This document shows, piece after piece, positions 19,148 to 27,403 of a DNA stretch of 64,000 bases. Under the pieces are notes generated by a model. It worked only from the letters and a program-made list of their open reading frames with translations, did no database searches and had not been told where the DNA came from. Position numbers and translations under genes: made by a program. The stretch lies in the NCBI RefSeq assembly GCF_000384115.1, contig NZ_KB913029.1:5307057-5371056 (forward strand). Reading direction: 5' to 3'. The DNA is from Sporichthya polymorpha DSM 43042. Lineage in GTDB: Bacteria > Actinomycetota > Actinomycetes > Sporichthyales > Sporichthyaceae. Position 1 is the stretch's first letter; every line of letters begins with the position of its first letter.

Positions 19148-19588
19148 TTATGCCGCGGGCTCGCTCCGCGTTTGCGCGCCCTCCAGGGCCGTGACCGGGG
19201 TCTCCTCCGGTTCGGCCGCCCAGGCGGAGCGCACCGGCGGCTGCTGGCTGTAGGCCTTACGGATCTTGAGGTCGAAGCCGACGTGCTTCGCGTTGATCTG
19301 CACCGACCGGCCGCGGGCGCGCTCGGTCTCCCAGTCCCGGATCTCGAGCTTGCCCTGGACGATGACCGGGTCACCACGGCGCACGCACTCAAGGACGTGG
19401 CGACCGAGCTTGTCCCAGCAGACGACGTCGAAGTAGTTGGTCACTCCGTCGCGCCACAGCCCGTCATCCCCCTTCCGGGACACCGTGCTGGCGAGCCGGA
19501 ACTTCACGGGCGTGTTCTCCCCCGCCGCCTGCGACGGGTCGTCCGCCGCGACCACGCCGAACACGGTCACCCAGGTCTCGTTGGACAT
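19148..19588 (-). CDS. Single-stranded DNA-binding protein, short type without acidic tail
   Basis: A 146-residue OB-fold protein. The SSB pattern is seen in VTVFGVVA, VKFRLAS, YFDVVCWDKLGRHV, GDPVIVQGKLEIRDWE and INAKHVGFDL. The main replicative SSB ends in a conserved acidic DDxxF tip that recruits partners; this one ends in RSEPAA and has no such tip, so it resembles the actinobacterial SsbB-type paralogue. The ATG at 19588 is supported by GGGGAGGAG upstream. Two DnaA-box-like sites lie 82-117 bases upstream. It is 10 bases from ettA on the same strand. Confidence 0.87.
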   Translation of the reverse strand: MSNETWVTVFGVVAADDPSQAAGENTPVKFRLASTVSRKGDDGLWRDGVTNYFDVVCWDKLGRHVLECVRRGDPVIVQGKLEIRDWETERARGRSVQINAKHVGFDLKIRKAYSQQPPVRSAWAAEPEETPVTALEGAQTRSEPAA

Positions 19589-19669
19589 GTGCTGCTCCTC
19601 CCCGGCGGTCGGCATCTCCGACCGCCGGGACACAGCCTGCGCCCTCGGACCGACCCCACCGCCCCGTGC

Positions 19670-19705
19670 TGTGGACAACTTCGGGGGTGTGCGCGTTGTG
19701 GACAA
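19670..19705. promoter_or_regulatory. Pair of DnaA-box-like sites upstream of the ssb-type gene
   Basis: Two identical 9-mers, TGTGGACAA, lie at 19670-19678 and 19697-19705, spaced 27 bases start to start. Their reverse complement, TTGTCCACA, is the preferred DnaA box of high-GC actinobacteria. The sites are in the same orientation between the SSB-type gene and tRNA-Arg. They could give DnaA control of the SSB-type gene. A replication origin is unlikely with only two boxes and no dnaA or dnaN nearby. Confidence 0.5.
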
Positions 19706-19755
19706 CTCGAAGGAGAACGGCCCCGGGCTGCGTATCCTCGAGCGTCATTCGCGAT

Positions 19756-19828
19756 GCCCCCGTAGCTCAGCGGATAGAGCAGCGGATTTCTACTCCGCGT
19801 GCCGGGAGTTCGAATCTCTCCGGGGGCG
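19756..19828 (+). tRNA. tRNA-Arg (anticodon UCU)
   Basis: All four arms can be folded. The acceptor stem is GCCCCCG with CGGGGGC, the D arm GCTC/GAGC and the anticodon stem GCGGA/TCCGC. The loop TTTCTAC gives anticodon TCT, and the T loop is TTCGAAT. The gene is 73 bases and CCA is not encoded. Confidence 0.95.
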
Positions 19829-19851
19829 CCGGTTCCTGCCGCGGTCGACCG

Positions 19852-20247
19852 TCAGTCGATCTGCAGCAGGACCTCGCCGTCGCGCACCGTGGCCGGGATC
19901 GTGTCGAGGCCCCTCGGCTTGCGGCCGAGGGCGAGCATGCCGCGCGACCACTTCGGGATCGAGCGGCCGGCGAAGCCGCCCACCCAGTCGCGGTTCTCGC
20001 CGGAACAGACGTCGAAGCGCGAGTTGTGCCACGCGCACTGCACGACGCCGTCGTCGAACGTGAGCCCGCCCGGACCCTTCGTCAGGGAGAAGCCGAGGTG
20101 CGGGCACCGGTTCACCACCGCGCACACCGACTCCCCGGTGCGGGCGACGAGCACCTTCTTCCGGCCGAACTCCCCATTGACCTCGACGGGCGTCAGGCCC
20201 CCGTCGGCGAACTCGTCGAGCTTTCCGGCCGAGACTTCCGCAGCCAT
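19852..20247 (-). CDS. Rieske [2Fe-2S] ferredoxin-like protein
   Basis: A 131-residue soluble Rieske protein. The cluster ligands are Cys-x-His in CPHLG (near residue 48) and Cys-x2-His in CAWHNSRFD (near 71). It resembles the ferredoxin components or N-terminal domains of ring-hydroxylating oxygenase systems, including the nitrite-reductase small-subunit type. No partner oxygenase or reductase is adjacent, so its electron acceptor is unknown. The ATG at 20247 follows GGAGG by six bases. The divergent gene at 20375 shares its upstream region. Confidence 0.88.
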   Translation of the reverse strand: MAAEVSAGKLDEFADGGLTPVEVNGEFGRKKVLVARTGESVCAVVNRCPHLGFSLTKGPGGLTFDDGVVQCAWHNSRFDVCSGENRDWVGGFAGRSIPKWSRGMLALGRKPRGLDTIPATVRDGEVLLQID

Positions 20248-20374
20248 ACCAGACCTCCGGGGCGTTCGCGCCGCCGTCGGGCACGGCGGCGACGTTCCCC
20301 GTCGTAGAGCAAAGCGCAAACGGGCAAATCGTTGATAGCCCCACAAAGGCCATAGTTCGTATCCTGTGGCCCTC

Positions 20375-21274
20375 ATGGGTCGGCACAGCGCGCCGGCCGG
20401 TGCGCGTCCGCTCGATCGCGCGACGACGTCCCGGTCGGCTTCTTCACACCGCGCCTCGGGACGCCGCCGCCCCAACGCGACCCCAACCGCCCCAGCCGTC
20501 CCGGAGTCCTCTCCCGTTCCGCCGGTCGGAGTGGCGCCGGATCCGGTCCCGGCCACCGATGTCGTCCTCGACCCCGTGCCGGTCCTGCTCGACGTCGAAC
20601 CCCAGACGCTGCCGGTCCCGCCCCCGCTCCCCACCCCGGCCTCGATGCGCGAGGCCGGCATCGAGCCCCTCCGCCTCGCCCCACCCCGGGGACGGCACGC
20701 CCGCCCCGCCCCCGAACCCGAGCCGGTTCCGGCCCCGAAGGCGGCTCCCCCGAAGCCGACGGCGCCCAGGCCGCAGCCGCCGCCGCGACCCGCGCCCCCG
20801 GCACCCCAGCCGGTCCGGGTCACCGCGCCTCCGGCCCCGAAGCCGGCCCCGAAGCCGGCCCCGAAGCCGGCCCCGAAACCGGCCCCGGCTCCCCCGCCCG
20901 GCCGGGTCGCGACGCTCGAGCGGCCGACCGCCACGCGTCCCGCCGCAGGCGCACCGACGGCGACCCAACTTCCGACGGTCGTGCTGGACGAGCCGGCGCC
21001 GGTCGCGGAGCAGGCGTCGCCCGCGCGGGTGAGCCTGGCGAAGCGGGTCGCCACGCTGCCCCGCGTCCTGCTGGAGACCGTTGCCTGGGGCGGGTTCGCG
21101 GCCGTCGTGGCGCTCGTGGTGATCGCGCTCAGTGACGTCAGCGTCGGGACCGCGGCGCTGTGGGTGGGGGCGCTGAGCGGGATCGTCGTCCTGGCCGTCG
21201 CGGTGATGGCACTGACGGACACTCACCTGGACGAGCTCGGTTCACCGGGGAGGACGTCCGAGCCCCGCGACTAG
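20375..21274 (+). CDS. Proline-rich membrane protein of actinobacteria (MGRHSA start)
   Basis: A 299-residue protein of unknown function. The first 30 residues are basic and begin MGRHSAPAG, a start seen in many actinobacterial membrane proteins. Residues about 35-190 are extremely rich in Pro and Ala, including four PKPA repeats. Two hydrophobic helices near residues 236-256 and 262-282 anchor the C-terminus. The long proline-rich part is probably an extended spacer on the cytoplasmic side. The ATG at 20375 is preferred over a GTG three codons upstream. It ends 10 bases before the oligoribonuclease gene. Confidence 0.7.
   Translation: MGRHSAPAGARPLDRATTSRSASSHRASGRRRPNATPTAPAVPESSPVPPVGVAPDPVPATDVVLDPVPVLLDVEPQTLPVPPPLPTPASMREAGIEPLRLAPPRGRHARPAPEPEPVPAPKAAPPKPTAPRPQPPPRPAPPAPQPVRVTAPPAPKPAPKPAPKPAPKPAPAPPPGRVATLERPTATRPAAGAPTATQLPTVVLDEPAPVAEQASPARVSLAKRVATLPRVLLETVAWGGFAAVVALVVIALSDVSVGTAALWVGALSGIVVLAVAVMALTDTHLDELGSPGRTSEPRD
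20833..20887 (+). repeat. 12-base tandem repeat coding for PKPA units
   Basis: About 4.5 copies of GGCCCCGAAGCC lie inside the proline-rich membrane protein gene. The first three copies are identical and the fourth has one change. The repeat length is a multiple of three, so copy-number change would keep the frame. Confidence 0.9.
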
Positions 21275-21284
21275 GGTGGGTCAA

Positions 21285-21935
21285 ATGAATGACCGCCTGG
21301 TGTGGATCGACTGCGAGATGACGGGGCTCAGCCTCGACCACGATGCGTTGATCGAAGTGGCGGTACTCGTCACCGACTCCGAGCTGAACATCCTCGGCGA
21401 CGGCGTCGACGTCGTCATCAAGCCGCCGGACGCGGCGCTGGAGACCATGCCGGACATCGTCCGGACGATGCACACCTCCTCGGGCCTGCTGAACGAGCTG
21501 CCGGGTGGGAAGACGCTGGCGGAGGCGGAGGAGATGGTCCTCGCCTACATCCGCGAGTGGGTGCCCGAGCCCAACAAGTCGCCGCTGGCGGGCAACAGCG
21601 TCGCGACCGACCGCGGCTTCCTGGCGCGGGACATGGAGAAGGTCGACCAGTACCTGCACTACCGGATCGTCGACGTCTCCTCGATCAAGGAGCTCGCCCG
21701 CCGCTGGTACCCGCGCGCGTACTTCAGCGCGCCGGCGAAGACCGGTAACCACCGGGCGCTGGCCGACATCCGGGAGAGCATCGCCGAGCTCCGGTACTAC
21801 CGGGAGGCCGTCTTCGTCCCCGACCCCGGGCCGGACACCTCCACCGCCAAGGCGATCGCCGCGAAGTACGCCTCACCACCGCCCGCGCCGTCTCCGGCCG
21901 AGCCGAGCCCGGCCTCCGGGGAGCCGACCGCATAA
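21285..21935 (+). CDS. orn: Oligoribonuclease
   Basis: A 216-residue DEDDh 3'-5' exonuclease that degrades 2-5 nucleotide RNAs, including pGpG. Motif [10 protein letters not shown] is near residue 6, motif II is around [11 protein letters not shown] near 107, and motif [11 protein letters not shown], with the catalytic histidine and aspartate, is near 157. The last 30 residues are a Pro/Ala-rich tail not needed for the fold. The ATG at 21285 gives the conserved N-terminus [11 protein letters not shown]; a GTG three codons upstream is less likely. Confidence 0.96.
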   Translation: MNDRLVWIDCEMTGLSLDHDALIEVAVLVTDSELNILGDGVDVVIKPPDAALETMPDIVRTMHTSSGLLNELPGGKTLAEAEEMVLAYIREWVPEPNKSPLAGNSVATDRGFLARDMEKVDQYLHYRIVDVSSIKELARRWYPRAYFSAPAKTGNHRALADIRESIAELRYYREAVFVPDPGPDTSTAKAIAAKYASPPPAPSPAEPSPASGEPTA

Positions 21936-21993
21936 CCGGTCACGAACCCCGCTGCGGCATGGGTAGACTCTGCTGGCCGCTGCGGCGGTCATG

Positions 21994-22066
21994 GTGGGCG
22001 TAGCTCAGCTGGTAGAGCACCGGGTTGTGGTCCCGGTGGCCGCGGGTTCAAGTCCCGTCGCTCACC
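21994..22066 (+). tRNA. tRNA-His (anticodon GUG)
   Basis: Acceptor GTGGGCG pairs with CGCTCAC, the D arm is GCTC/GAGC and the anticodon stem CCGGG/CCCGG. The loop TTGTGGT gives anticodon GTG, and the T loop is TTCAAGT. The base before the gene (21993) is G and the discriminator is C, as expected for the extra G-1:C73 pair of tRNA-His. CCA is not encoded. Confidence 0.95.
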
Positions 22067-22080
22067 CCAGACGGAAACGC

Positions 22081-22116
22081 TGAGGCGGGTGGGAGCAACA
22101 GCTCCCACCCGCCTCA
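22081..22116 (+). terminator. Strong hairpin terminator after tRNA-His
   Basis: A perfect 16-base-pair stem (TGAGGCGGGTGGGAGC with its complement) encloses the loop AACA and begins 15 bases after the tRNA. It is followed by CGCATTTCCG, so the U tract is weak, which is common in high-GC actinobacteria. Confidence 0.8.
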
Positions 22117-22415
22117 CGCATTTCCGCTCGCCTCACGCGTTCAGCCGTGTGCCCGACACGCCGTGTCGCGATGTGGTTGCTTTCCACCCGTTCGGGCGCT
22201 ACGGATTCGGCCGGTGTCGACCGATTTGTATGACATGGGTAGCTGCAACCGACGACCTCACGACGGCTCTCGCGAGTACCTGGCTCTCGACATGCTCGAC
22301 CGCGGAATCCCGCTGACGTTGCTCCCCGATCTTGCCTGGCCGGACGACCTCGAAGCGCGACGCGCCAACCGGTTTCACCGAAGCCTCACCCGTTTGCTAG
22401 CCTCACACCGCTCGC
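22117..22415 (+). other. Spacer between tRNA-His and tRNA-Lys, possible gene remnant
   Basis: This 299-base stretch has no convincing gene. A frame opening with GTG at 22214 reads through an ALDMLDRGIPLTLLPDLAWP segment that looks protein-like. It has no clear ribosome-binding site and runs without stop into tRNA-Lys, ending at 22453. It may be a decayed small gene or chance. The GC content around 22200-22260 is lower than in neighbouring genes. Confidence 0.35.
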
Positions 22416-22491
<76 letters not shown>

Positions 22492-22496
22492 GCGGG

Positions 22497-22531
22497 AACC
22501 GCAGGCCTGAGGCCTGCGGTTTCTTCGTTTC
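22497..22531 (+). terminator. Rho-independent terminator after tRNA-Lys
   Basis: An 11-base-pair stem (AACCGCAGGCC / GGCCTGCGGTT) with loop TGA is followed by the T-rich tail TCTTCGTTT. It begins five bases after the encoded CCA. Confidence 0.87.
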
Positions 22532-22583
22532 TCGGCCGCGCGCCCCGGGGCGGCCTCGGGCGGCTTTGATCGCCCCGGGAGCC

Positions 22584-24425
22584 TCAGGCGGCTGGCTCGT
22601 CGGGTGCGGGGCGGGGTGCTGGTCGTTCGGGTTCGGGGGCGCGGGGCCGGCCGGGTGGGTCGGGGTCGATCAGGGGTGGGATCTCGACGTCGTAGCTGAC
22701 CCCGAGGCGAGTGATCCAGCGGACTTTCTGGTCCGAGAGGCGGATCAGTTGCCACCCGCCTTTGGTCTTGAGGTCGTGGTCGTGCTCGCAGAGGGGGCCG
22801 AGGTTCCCGGCCAGCGTCAGTCCGCCGCGGGCGTGGTCGATCGTGTGGTCGATCTCGGACCGCGCGGCGGGCAGTCGGCAGCCGGGGGCCTGGCAGGTCG
22901 TCATGCGCAGTTGGGTGTCCCGGCGCAGGGCTTGGCGGGGGAAGCGCCGGCGCGCCTCGGCAGTGTCCGCGTCGTCCGGGTCCTCCGGCGGGGGCGGGTC
23001 GTCCGATCCTGCGGTCGCCAGGAGGTGCTGGCGGCCGATCTCGACCAGCACGGCCCGCCAGGTGGGTGCGTGTTCACCGGTGACGGTGCCGTCGAGCAGC
23101 GCTTGCAGGAGGGTGGCGGGGATGAGCAGGTCGACGATGCCGTGGTCGCTGGAGCGGCGTCGTTCCCACCCGTCGGGTCGGGCGGCGACCAGGCCGGAGG
23201 AGATCGCGTACCCGTCGGGGCCGGTGACCGCGAACCGCCACTGCCCCGCCGCCAGTCGGTGGGCGAGGTCGCGGGCGTACTCGGCGTGCACCGGGCCCTG
23301 CCCGGCCAGCTCGGCCGGGTCCCGGTCCAACTCGAGCAGGGTGGAGACCTTCGCGGTCAGCTGCACCCCGTGGTGCGGAGACACCGCGCTCGGGGCGGGC
23401 TCCGGCTCGGGCGCCGCCTCCGGCTCGGGCGCCGCCTCCGGCTCGGGCGCTGCCTCCGGCTCGGGCGCTGCCTCCGGCTCGGCCTCGGGCTCGGGCTCGG
23501 GCTCGGGCTCGGGTTCCTGCTCGGGTTCCGGCGGGAACTCTTCGCCCGCGTCGGTCTCGTCGCCCGCGTCGGTCTCGTCGCCCGCGTCGGTCTCGACGTC
23601 GGTCGGGCGGGTGGCGGCGAGGTGGGCGAGGATCGCCTCGTCGGTGAACCCGGCGTAGGTGCCGTCCAGCAGGTTGAGCGCGATTTCCGAGCGCAGGTGA
23701 TCCAGCGGTCGCGGGTCCCCGGTTCGTTTGGCGTCATCCGCGAGCTTCCGCACCCGCGCGATCGCGGCGGCGACCCGGGCGGGGTCCTGGTTCTGCGCGG
23801 CGAGGGTGGCGGTGCCGTCCTCGTTGCGCCAGGAGATCACCCGCCGCTCGCGGTGGGCCTCGGCGAAGCGCCGTTGGGCCCAGTCCGGGTCGAGCTGGAT
23901 GCCGAGTTTGCGGCACCGTGTGCCGAGCTGCTCACTGGTCCACGGGCGCTCGGCGTCGATCGAGCAGTGCCCGAGGACCTCATCGATCACGGTGTTGGCG
24001 TACTCGTCGCTCATGTCCCGGACCCAGAAGTGAATGACGCGGGCCCGTTCGATGCTCAACTCGCCGGCGGCCATCGCGGCATGCAGCTTGGGGAAGCGCC
24101 GTACGATCGCCCAGGCGAAGTCCAGCAGCTCGTTCGCGGTGTAGGCCGAGATCCGCAGCGCGGTGCGGACCTCATCGGCGCCCCAGCGATCCGGGGCCGC
24201 CAGGCGCACGACCTCGTCCTGCGAGTCCAGGCCCCGGGACCCGACCTCCGCCACCATCGCCAGCCAGGTGGCGTTCGCGGCGTTCAGCTGTCGTTGGCCG
24301 GCGCGCAACACCGCGACCGACTCGGCCCCGGTCATCGACGCGCACTCGCCCTCACTCGGCGTGAGGCCGAGCGAAACCTGCCACGCGCTCGGCGTGGACG
24401 TGGCTGCTGTCGATGTCCCCGTCAT
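22584..24425 (-). CDS. DUF222 and HNH endonuclease domain protein (13E12 repeat family)
   Basis: A 613-residue protein with an N-terminal DUF222 region (about residues 25-260) and a C-terminal HNH nuclease module near 515-565. The HNH ligands are in CQAPGC, the core is [13 protein letters not shown] and the last ligand part is LCEHDHDLK. Between them lies a low-complexity acidic linker built from ETDAGD repeats and then EPEAAP repeats. This family is multicopy and often mobile-like in actinobacteria, with unknown function. The ATG at 24425 is chosen; GTG and TTG codons one and three codons upstream are alternatives. A duplicated 33-base motif lies directly upstream. Confidence 0.87.
   Translation of the reverse strand: MTGTSTAATSTPSAWQVSLGLTPSEGECASMTGAESVAVLRAGQRQLNAANATWLAMVAEVGSRGLDSQDEVVRLAAPDRWGADEVRTALRISAYTANELLDFAWAIVRRFPKLHAAMAAGELSIERARVIHFWVRDMSDEYANTVIDEVLGHCSIDAERPWTSEQLGTRCRKLGIQLDPDWAQRRFAEAHRERRVISWRNEDGTATLAAQNQDPARVAAAIARVRKLADDAKRTGDPRPLDHLRSEIALNLLDGTYAGFTDEAILAHLAATRPTDVETDAGDETDAGDETDAGEEFPPEPEQEPEPEPEPEPEAEPEAAPEPEAAPEPEAAPEPEAAPEPEPAPSAVSPHHGVQLTAKVSTLLELDRDPAELAGQGPVHAEYARDLAHRLAAGQWRFAVTGPDGYAISSGLVAARPDGWERRRSSDHGIVDLLIPATLLQALLDGTVTGEHAPTWRAVLVEIGRQHLLATAGSDDPPPPEDPDDADTAEARRRFPRQALRRDTQLRMTTCQAPGCRLPAARSEIDHTIDHARGGLTLAGNLGPLCEHDHDLKTKGGWQLIRLSDQKVRWITRLGVSYDVEIPPLIDPDPPGRPRAPEPERPAPRPAPDEPAA
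23401..23595 (-). repeat. Low-complexity tandem repeats in the DUF222/HNH gene
   Basis: Four copies of an 18-base unit (TCCGGCTCGGGCGCCGCC on the plus strand, with C/T variants) at 23401-23472 run into about six copies of the 6-base unit TCGGGC up to 23516. Three near-identical 18-base units (TCGCCCGCGTCGGTCTCG) follow at 23542-23595. They encode EPEAAP, EP and ETDAGD repeats that link the two domains. Confidence 0.88.
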
Positions 24426-24435
24426 CACCGTCAAC

Positions 24436-24526
24436 CTAGAACCCAGGTCCGACAGTCTGTTTTCGCCGTCGGACTCCTCGTGATGTCGCTGAATCTAGAG
24501 GTCGGGTCCGACAGTTCATTTCCGCC
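24436..24526. repeat. Two-copy direct repeat upstream of the DUF222/HNH gene
   Basis: CTAGA-N5-GGTCCGACAGT followed by TTT-CGCCG occurs at 24436-24468 and again at 24495-24526, offset 59 bases. The first copy begins only 11 bases upstream of the ATG. The pattern could be a repressor site, a promoter duplication or the trace of an insertion event. No coding sense is seen in it. Confidence 0.65.
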
Positions 24527-24652
24527 GCGGATCTGGCTCCACGGCTCCGCGGCGGCCTTTACGACGAGCGGTCATCCTTTACCGATAACGTCTCTGACGC
24601 CCCGTCACGCACCAGACGATCGACCGAAGCGTTCAACAAGGGGTGTCACCCC

Positions 24653-25669
24653 TTATTCAACGGCCGTCCGCGGTCCTGCCTGCAGATCGGACATCCGCAC
24701 CGTACCGAGAGCGGTGATCTTGCGAAGGCACGCGGCGGCTTCCGCTCGTGCCACGCAGTCCCGAAACTCAGCGACTGCCCGCTCCTTGGCTGCCTCCTGT
24801 TCACGGGTCAGCACCTGGATGGGCACTCCCCGTCCGTGCGAGATCAGGCCACGGTTACCCAGCGGCTGATCGAGACCAATTCGAATCTCGCGACTGTGGC
24901 CGACGTCCGCACAGCCCTCGCCAACCTCCATCCGGCCGGAGCGTTCCAGCGCCCCGATTGCGACGGCGGTCGCGGACTCCTGCACCAGCGGGGCGTACTC
25001 CGCCTCGCAGGGCCCAGCACCGGGCGCGTAGCCGGTGAACCGGTAGACAAGCGAGTGACCGTCGGCAGAGACGACCGCGACACCGTCCGCCGCCGAAAAC
25101 GCCGGAGAGGCGAAGACGGCGTTCCCTGTCGCCGCGAGCACCACCGTTGACGCCTCCAGTCGGGGTTCGAACTCGAACTCCCACGCGGGCAGTACGGCTG
25201 ATCCCCGGTCCGTCAAGAATCGCCGCTCGACCAGGCGGGCGGACGTCAGCGCGATGGGTCGCGGCGGGATGGTCATGCCGTCCAGTTCCTCGTCGACGTC
25301 GCCGAGCACGGAGTGTCGGATCTGCTCAGCCGCGGCGCGGGCGGAGAGGACCTCGTAGCCGCCACGAGTCCCCGGACCCTCCGGCAAGGATGAGGGGATT
25401 GTCCAGAGCCCACGGCTGAACCCGTTCTCCTCCGCGGAGTTGTCGAGACTGACCTCGTACTCGATCGGGTCGAACACAACCAAGGGCCGAGGGTTGGCCG
25501 TGACCGGAAACGCGTTCCATCGCGCGAGGGCTTCAGTGGGCCCGTTCCCATGGGTGCCGTCCGGCAGGATCCGCGCGGAGGACGGTACGTCCGCAGCGGC
25601 AACCGCAACGGCGAGTCCCATCGCAGCAACGGCAACAACAGCCGCGACGGGCTGCCACCTCACCGCCAT
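24653..25669 (-). CDS. Secreted protein of unknown function
   Basis: A 338-residue protein that I do not recognise. The N-terminus MAVRWQPVAAVVAVAAMGLAV is a signal peptide or membrane anchor, with possible cleavage after AVAAA near residue 26. The remainder looks globular with few cysteines (CEAEY near 218, CADVG near 252, CVAR and CLRK near 308-317), the last pair in a helix rich in Glu and Ala. No enzyme motif is visible. The ATG is well placed. It is separated by 25 bases from the next gene on the same strand, and codon use matches the surroundings. Confidence 0.7.
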   Translation of the reverse strand: MAVRWQPVAAVVAVAAMGLAVAVAAADVPSSARILPDGTHGNGPTEALARWNAFPVTANPRPLVVFDPIEYEVSLDNSAEENGFSRGLWTIPSSLPEGPGTRGGYEVLSARAAAEQIRHSVLGDVDEELDGMTIPPRPIALTSARLVERRFLTDRGSAVLPAWEFEFEPRLEASTVVLAATGNAVFASPAFSAADGVAVVSADGHSLVYRFTGYAPGAGPCEAEYAPLVQESATAVAIGALERSGRMEVGEGCADVGHSREIRIGLDQPLGNRGLISHGRGVPIQVLTREQEAAKERAVAEFRDCVARAEAAACLRKITALGTVRMSDLQAGPRTAVE

Positions 25670-25694
25670 GATTCGAGGCTAACGGTCGAACGGC

Positions 25695-26222
25695 TCACCG
25701 GAAGCGGTGGACGTGGGTGGTGGCCCAGGTGGCGAAGGTGGTGGCGGGGCGGCCGGTGACCTCGGGGACGGTGGGGACCGGGTCGACCCCGAGGGCGTTG
25801 TAGCCGCCGAGCACGTTGTCGACGTACCACCCGGCGTTGCTGCCCATCACCGGCTCGAGGACGGCGACGGTCTCGTCCCGGGTCGCGCGGACGAACTGCA
25901 GCGGCCGACCCAGGGCCGCCGCGATCCGGTCGAGCAGTTCCACGTCGACGACGTGCCGGACGCCGGCGGCGCGGACGTGCTCCATCACCGCGGCCACGGT
26001 CGGTGGGGCCGGCGCGAGATACAACGCGTCGACGCCCTCCAGCGCCGCCGGCAGAGTCTCGGGCCGTCGCACACTGCCGACCGCGACCTCGACACCGTCG
26101 AGCAACGCCGCACGGGCGGGATCCACCGTCAGCGCCCGGACCGTGCACCCGCCGGCCTCGACGAGGTGCCCCACGACCATCCGTCCGATGTTGCCCGTCG
26201 CGCCCGTGACGAGGATCCGCAT
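25695..26222 (-). CDS. NmrA/SDR-type NAD(P)-binding protein, apparently shortened
   Basis: A 175-residue protein starting with the Rossmann motif MRILVTGATGNIGR that binds NAD(P). Full-length NmrA-like proteins are about 280-300 residues. Here the sequence jumps near residue 91 from AAGVRHVV, which normally precedes the catalytic/central strand, to LDRIAAALGRPLQFV, which normally lies around residue 200. About 100 central residues seem to be missing in frame. The C-terminal part (YVDNVLGGYNALGVDP) is intact. It may be a deletion derivative without enzyme activity. The downstream partner is unknown. Confidence 0.72.
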   Translation of the reverse strand: MRILVTGATGNIGRMVVGHLVEAGGCTVRALTVDPARAALLDGVEVAVGSVRRPETLPAALEGVDALYLAPAPPTVAAVMEHVRAAGVRHVVDVELLDRIAAALGRPLQFVRATRDETVAVLEPVMGSNAGWYVDNVLGGYNALGVDPVPTVPEVTGRPATTFATWATTHVHRFR

Positions 26223-26247
26223 GGACCCACCTCACCACGGAAACGGC

Positions 26248-26541
26248 TCAACTGCGCAGCGAGATCGTCATCTCCACGGCGACGACGTCACCCTCGTCGA
26301 GGCCCAACGGCTTGCGGACCGCAACCTTCAGCGGCAAGAGGTACCCGCCGTTCTTGGGAAACAGGGACGTGCTGAACGTCCGGCCCCGGATCGTCGCCTC
26401 CACCGGGATCACGCCCCACCCGTAGGTCGCCATCGCTGCGACCTCGGCGATGTCGGCGCACACCGACTCGGGGATTTCGACGAAGAAGTACGGAGAAGGA
26501 CCTCGCCACTCCAGGACCGGGCCGTCGAAGGCGAGTTCCAT
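26248..26541 (-). CDS. DUF1905 domain protein
   Basis: A 97-residue protein with the DUF1905 pattern: FDGPVLEWRGPSPYFFVEIP at the start, IRGRTFSTSLFPKNGGYLLPLK in the middle and LDEGDVVAVEMTI at the end. The fold is a small beta barrel often linked to a YdeI-like domain; here it stands alone. Function is unknown. It lies 11 bases downstream of the NlpC/P60 gene and 25 bases upstream of the NmrA-like gene, all on the minus strand. Confidence 0.85.
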   Translation of the reverse strand: MELAFDGPVLEWRGPSPYFFVEIPESVCADIAEVAAMATYGWGVIPVEATIRGRTFSTSLFPKNGGYLLPLKVAVRKPLGLDEGDVVAVEMTISLRS

Positions 26542-26552
26542 CTGATGGCTCG

Positions 26553-27392
26553 TCAGAACGGCCGGACGACCGTCGGCATGATCGTCTGGCTGTACCGGTA
26601 GGTGGTGACCTTGCCGATCCGCACCGTGTCGGGGCCGGAGACGGCCTCGAGGATCTTGCCCTTGCCCAGGTAGATCCCGACGTGGTTGACGCGGCCGGTC
26701 TCGTTGCTCCGGTAGAAGATCAGGTCTCCCCGCTTGCGCTCGGCGACCGGGAAGTGCGCGAAGCCGGAGTGCCGGTAGAGCTCGAGGCTGGTCCGGTACT
26801 TCGGCAGCACGTGCTTGTCGACGGTGATCGGCTGCGGGTCGAGGCCGGCGCGGTAGAGCGCCTGGAGCACCAGGCCCGAGCAGTCGATGCCGTACTTGAC
26901 CTTCCCGGCCCCGCCCCAGACGTACTCGGCACCGAGGTAGGTGCGCGCGAACGTGATCATCGTCTTGCGCCGCTCGGTGGCGGTCGCGGTGAGCGGCAGC
27001 GCGGGCTTGGCCGTCCACCGGTCCATGCAGAAGTCCTCGCGGAAGCCCATGGCCGCCCAGGTCTTCGGCCCGACGACGCCGTCGACGGCGAGGCCGCGGG
27101 CGCGCTGGAACTTCTTGACCGCGTTGCGCGTCCGGGCGTCCATGGTCTCCCAGGCGGAGTCCGGGAGCCCGAGCCGCTGCTGCACCATCCGGACCTTGAC
27201 GCCGTTCATCCCGGGCGTCAGGACGACGCAGCCCTTCGCCGGGGTGATCTTCGTGACCGGCGCCATCGCCGTCTTCGCACCGCGCGCCGCCGGTGCCGCC
27301 TCCGCGGGCAGCATCCCGCCCACAACTGCGACCGCCGTCAGGCCACCGACGAGCACCGCTGCTTTCCGCCCCCAGATCCGCATGAGGTCCAT
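26553..27392 (-). CDS. Secreted NlpC/P60 peptidoglycan hydrolase with peptidoglycan-binding domain
   Basis: A 279-residue exported cell-wall enzyme. A signal peptide spans about residues 1-33 (ending AEAAPA). A PG_binding_1 domain occupies about 55-115 (VKVRMVQQRLGL, VDGVVGPKTWAAM). The NlpC/P60 papain-like domain covers about 140-279, with the nucleophile cysteine in YGIDCSGLV near 170 and the histidine in NHVGIYLG near 237. Such enzymes cleave stem peptides between D-Glu and DAP. The ATG at 27392 is used; a GTG two codons upstream has better spacing to AGGGG and is also possible. The gene is 11 bases from ligB. Confidence 0.9.
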   Translation of the reverse strand: MDLMRIWGRKAAVLVGGLTAVAVVGGMLPAEAAPAARGAKTAMAPVTKITPAKGCVVLTPGMNGVKVRMVQQRLGLPDSAWETMDARTRNAVKKFQRARGLAVDGVVGPKTWAAMGFREDFCMDRWTAKPALPLTATATERRKTMITFARTYLGAEYVWGGAGKVKYGIDCSGLVLQALYRAGLDPQPITVDKHVLPKYRTSLELYRHSGFAHFPVAERKRGDLIFYRSNETGRVNHVGIYLGKGKILEAVSGPDTVRIGKVTTYRYSQTIMPTVVRPF

Positions 27393-27403
27393 CGTCACAT
27401 CCG

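Noticed and set aside
19670-19705. Replication origin at the two DnaA boxes
   Set aside because: Only two boxes exist, there is no AT-rich unwinding element, and dnaA, dnaN or recF are not nearby.
20366-20374. Upstream GTG start for the proline-rich membrane protein
   Set aside because: It adds only three residues before MGRHSA, which is the usual start of such proteins.
22584-24869. Long plus-strand frame opposite the DUF222/HNH gene
   Set aside because: It is an antisense shadow caused by high GC third-position bias; the minus-strand frame has the DUF222 and HNH motifs.
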